The notes below the pieces were generated by a model. That model saw only the letters and a list, made by a program, of their open reading frames with translations. It was not told the origin of the DNA and did not search any database. Shown here one piece after another: positions 62,961 to 64,000 of a DNA stretch of 64,000 nt. The position numbers and the translations under genes are program-made. Source of the stretch: Magnetococcales bacterium (GTDB lineage: Bacteria; Pseudomonadota; Magnetococcia; Magnetococcales; Magnetaquicoccaceae); NCBI GenBank assembly GCA_015231755.1, contig JADGAZ010000011.1:62001-126000 (forward strand). Direction: 5' to 3'. How positions within the stretch are numbered: the stretch's first letter is position 1; each line of letters begins with the position of its first letter.

Positions 62961-63620
62961 TCAATCCCCGGAATTCTTGCCATTCGACTGCCCGGACTTC
63001 TTGGCATCCTTCTTGGCGGCATCCTTCTTGGCACCCTCTTTCTTGGCGGCATCCTTTTTGGCGGCATCCTTCTTGGCGCCGTCCTTTTTGGCGGCATCCT
63101 TCTTGGCACCATCCTTTTTGGCGCCGTCCTTCTTGGCGGCATCCTTCTTGGTGGATTCCTTTTTGCCGACTTCTTTCTTGTCCGCTGTTCTTGCCTTGGA
63201 ATCCTGTTTGGCAGAGTCCTTGTTCGCGGATTTGTTCGCATCATCCTTTTGATCTTTCGACTTTGAGGCATCCGCGGATTTGGAACCTTTGGTAAATTTA
63301 CCGTTTCCGCTCATCTGATTGTTTGAAAAATCCCCAACATACTTATCGCCGTTCGGATAAATGAACGTACCCTTGCCATCCATCTTATTATTCTTGTATT
63401 CTCCGGTATAGACGCTTCCATCCGGATAGGTAAATTTACCTTGACCATGAATCATGCCATTCTTGTATTCTCCGGTATATTTACTGCCATCCGAATACGA
63501 GTAAGTCCCTTTCCCGTTGACACAGTCTCCGGAAATACATCTTTCCTGAGCCTGCCCTGTCGAGACGGTAGCAAAAAACAATAACAGAGCAACCAATACT
63601 TTTGAATACGGAATTTTCAT
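62961..63620 (-). CDS. Secreted MORN-repeat protein with a lysine/alanine/aspartate-rich repetitive tail
   Basis: The 219-residue product has a signal peptide (MKIPYSKVLVALLLFFATVSTGQAQ) and a Cys pair (CISGDC). Three MORN repeats follow (for example DGSKYTGEYKNGMIHGQGKF, 23 residues per unit). The C-terminal half is dominated by about eleven copies of a pentapeptide of the form xAKKD, giving a highly basic helical tail as in the C-terminal domains of some nucleic-acid- or wall-binding proteins. AAGGA lies ten bases before the ATG at 63620. It ends near trxB in convergent orientation. Function is unknown; MORN units usually mediate membrane or protein contacts. Confidence 0.85.
   Translation of the reverse strand: MKIPYSKVLVALLLFFATVSTGQAQERCISGDCVNGKGTYSYSDGSKYTGEYKNGMIHGQGKFTYPDGSVYTGEYKNNKMDGKGTFIYPNGDKYVGDFSNNQMSGNGKFTKGSKSADASKSKDQKDDANKSANKDSAKQDSKARTADKKEVGKKESTKKDAAKKDGAKKDGAKKDAAKKDGAKKDAAKKDAAKKEGAKKDAAKKDAKKSGQSNGKNSGD
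62998..63150 (-). repeat. 15-bp tandem repeat encoding the xAKKD tail
   Basis: About ten imperfect 15-base units, each containing TTCTTGGC or TTTTTGGC on the plus strand, encode the pentapeptide repeat at the C-terminus of the MORN protein. Such arrays change copy number easily by slippage, and whole units keep the reading frame. Confidence 0.8.
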
Positions 63621-63729
63621 GTCTTGCATCCTTGTAGCAAAGAAAAAAGAGATCCAGCTCGCGCCATGGTCCGGCATGGGGCGGCAATCCAAACACTCGA
63701 CACTGAGATCATCCTTGGGCTGATTTCCC

Positions 63730-63760
63730 ATAATACGTCATCGGAGGTTGACCTTGCCAA
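63730..63760 (-). promoter_or_regulatory. Candidate promoter of the MORN gene
   Basis: Reading leftwards, TTGGCA (63760-63755) is separated by 19 bases from TATTAT (63735-63730), about 100 bases before the start codon. Both hexamers are close to consensus but the spacer is long. Confidence 0.4.
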
Positions 63761-63779
63761 TTTTTTTTTCAGTTTCCGA

Positions 63780-64000
63780 TCAACTCTTCAGGATCATGGC
63801 TTTCAGGCGGGACAGATCCGCCCGTTTGCCCAGGCACACCAACAGGTCATTGGAGGCGAAACGGTAGTCGGGACCGGGATTGAACAGCAACTTTTCCCCG
63901 GGTCGCTGCACGGCCATCACGCTGCATGCGTAATCCGCACGCAGCGCCGACGAACCCAGCAACACGCCATGCAGTTGAGATCCCAACGGAATGCGCACCG
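63780..64000 (-). CDS. C-terminal end of a TrkA-C (RCK_C) domain protein, partial
   Basis: Only the last 73 or so codons are in the window; the gene continues beyond its right edge. The visible part (RIPLGSQLHGVLLGSSALRADYACSVMAVQR, then LLFNPGPDYRFASNDLLVCLGKRADL) matches the RCK_C domain, which binds nucleotides or ions in TrkA, K+ channels and various cation/proton or divalent-anion transporters. Which type of protein it belongs to cannot be seen. The stop is at 63780-63782. Confidence 0.75.
   Translation of the reverse strand, partial: VRIPLGSQLHGVLLGSSALRADYACSVMAVQRPGEKLLFNPGPDYRFASNDLLVCLGKRADLSRLKAMILKS

Noticed and set aside
62998-63150. Regular repeats considered as a CRISPR array
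   Set aside because: The units are 15 bases, contiguous, without spacers, and in frame with a protein.
62722-63252. Plus-strand frame with repeated FLAASFLAP motifs
   Set aside because: It is the antisense reading of the lysine-rich tandem repeat of the MORN gene. The minus strand has a signal peptide, MORN repeats and a ribosome-binding site.

Overview
The window is 64 kb of GC-rich DNA (by eye about 60% G+C) from a motile diderm bacterium. It carries lipoprotein sorting, an RND efflux pump, FadL- and OmpA-type outer-membrane proteins, a heptose-isomerase gene, flagellin and a heavy load of chemotaxis and c-di-GMP genes. The gene families point to Pseudomonadota. A deep-branching alphaproteobacterial or magnetotactic-coccus (Magnetococcia) lineage is my guess from the overall flavour, not something a marker gene here proves. 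I found no rRNA, tRNA or CRISPR array. Coding density is high, and most neighbouring genes overlap by 1 to 8 bases or lie a few tens of bases apart.

Layout. 0-1 kb: a CheW-like protein split by a zinc-binding CZB domain. 1-12.5 kb (minus): one tightly coupled operon, read from a recognisable promoter at about 12.5 kb, encoding STAS, CheY, CheA, CheW, a chemoreceptor, CheW, CheB, a response regulator/PP2C phosphatase, SiaB kinase, SiaC and a GAF/HD-GYP phosphodiesterase. This joins a chemosensory array to a partner-switching phosphoprotein module and to c-di-GMP turnover. 12.6-29.5 kb (plus): housekeeping genes erpA, lon, gmhA, prfB (programmed frameshift), a FadL-like porin, lysS, a single Lol permease plus lolD, a site-2 protease, trpS, rluB, an OmpA-like protein, a MagIII/endonuclease-III-like glycosylase, a haem-binding Tll0287-like protein and mutL. 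29.5-35.1 kb: a CBS-GAF hybrid histidine kinase, a YheS-type ABC-F ATPase and a compact flagellin whose AT-rich upstream region holds four copies of a 14-base element. 35.1-37 kb: gene-poor, with two small orphan genes. 37-41.4 kb: nadK, and divergently folE2-proS-sir2. 41.4-42.4 kb: a small CxxC orphan and a decayed Rpn-type nuclease/transposase. 42.4-48.9 kb (minus): tetR-MFP-RND-OMF efflux operon with a perfect palindromic operator. 49-51 kb: a second cheB with the only cheR. 51-55.3 kb (minus): a bacteriohaemerythrin, a lytic transglycosylase, ftsY and a thioredoxin-fold protein. 55.5-60.4 kb (plus): a glycosyltransferase, a second chemoreceptor and an unfamiliar radical-SAM protein. 60.4-64 kb: an H-NOX-PilZ fusion, trxB, a MORN protein with a lysine-rich tail, and the end of a TrkA-C protein.

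How it fits together. Two chemoreceptors (both ending in CheR/CheB-docking-like pentapeptides), two CheB, one CheR, two CheW plus CheW-CZB, CheA and CheY form a chemosensory system. c-di-GMP is touched by HD-GYP turnover and a probable PilZ effector, and inputs may include zinc/oxidant (CZB), NO/O2 (H-NOX) and O2 (haemerythrin). The most interesting candidates are the Che-Sia-HD-GYP operon, the H-NOX-PilZ protein, the receptor/radical-SAM pair and a prfB frameshift site built on UAA instead of UGA. Everything here was read by eye; no homology search or structure prediction was run.
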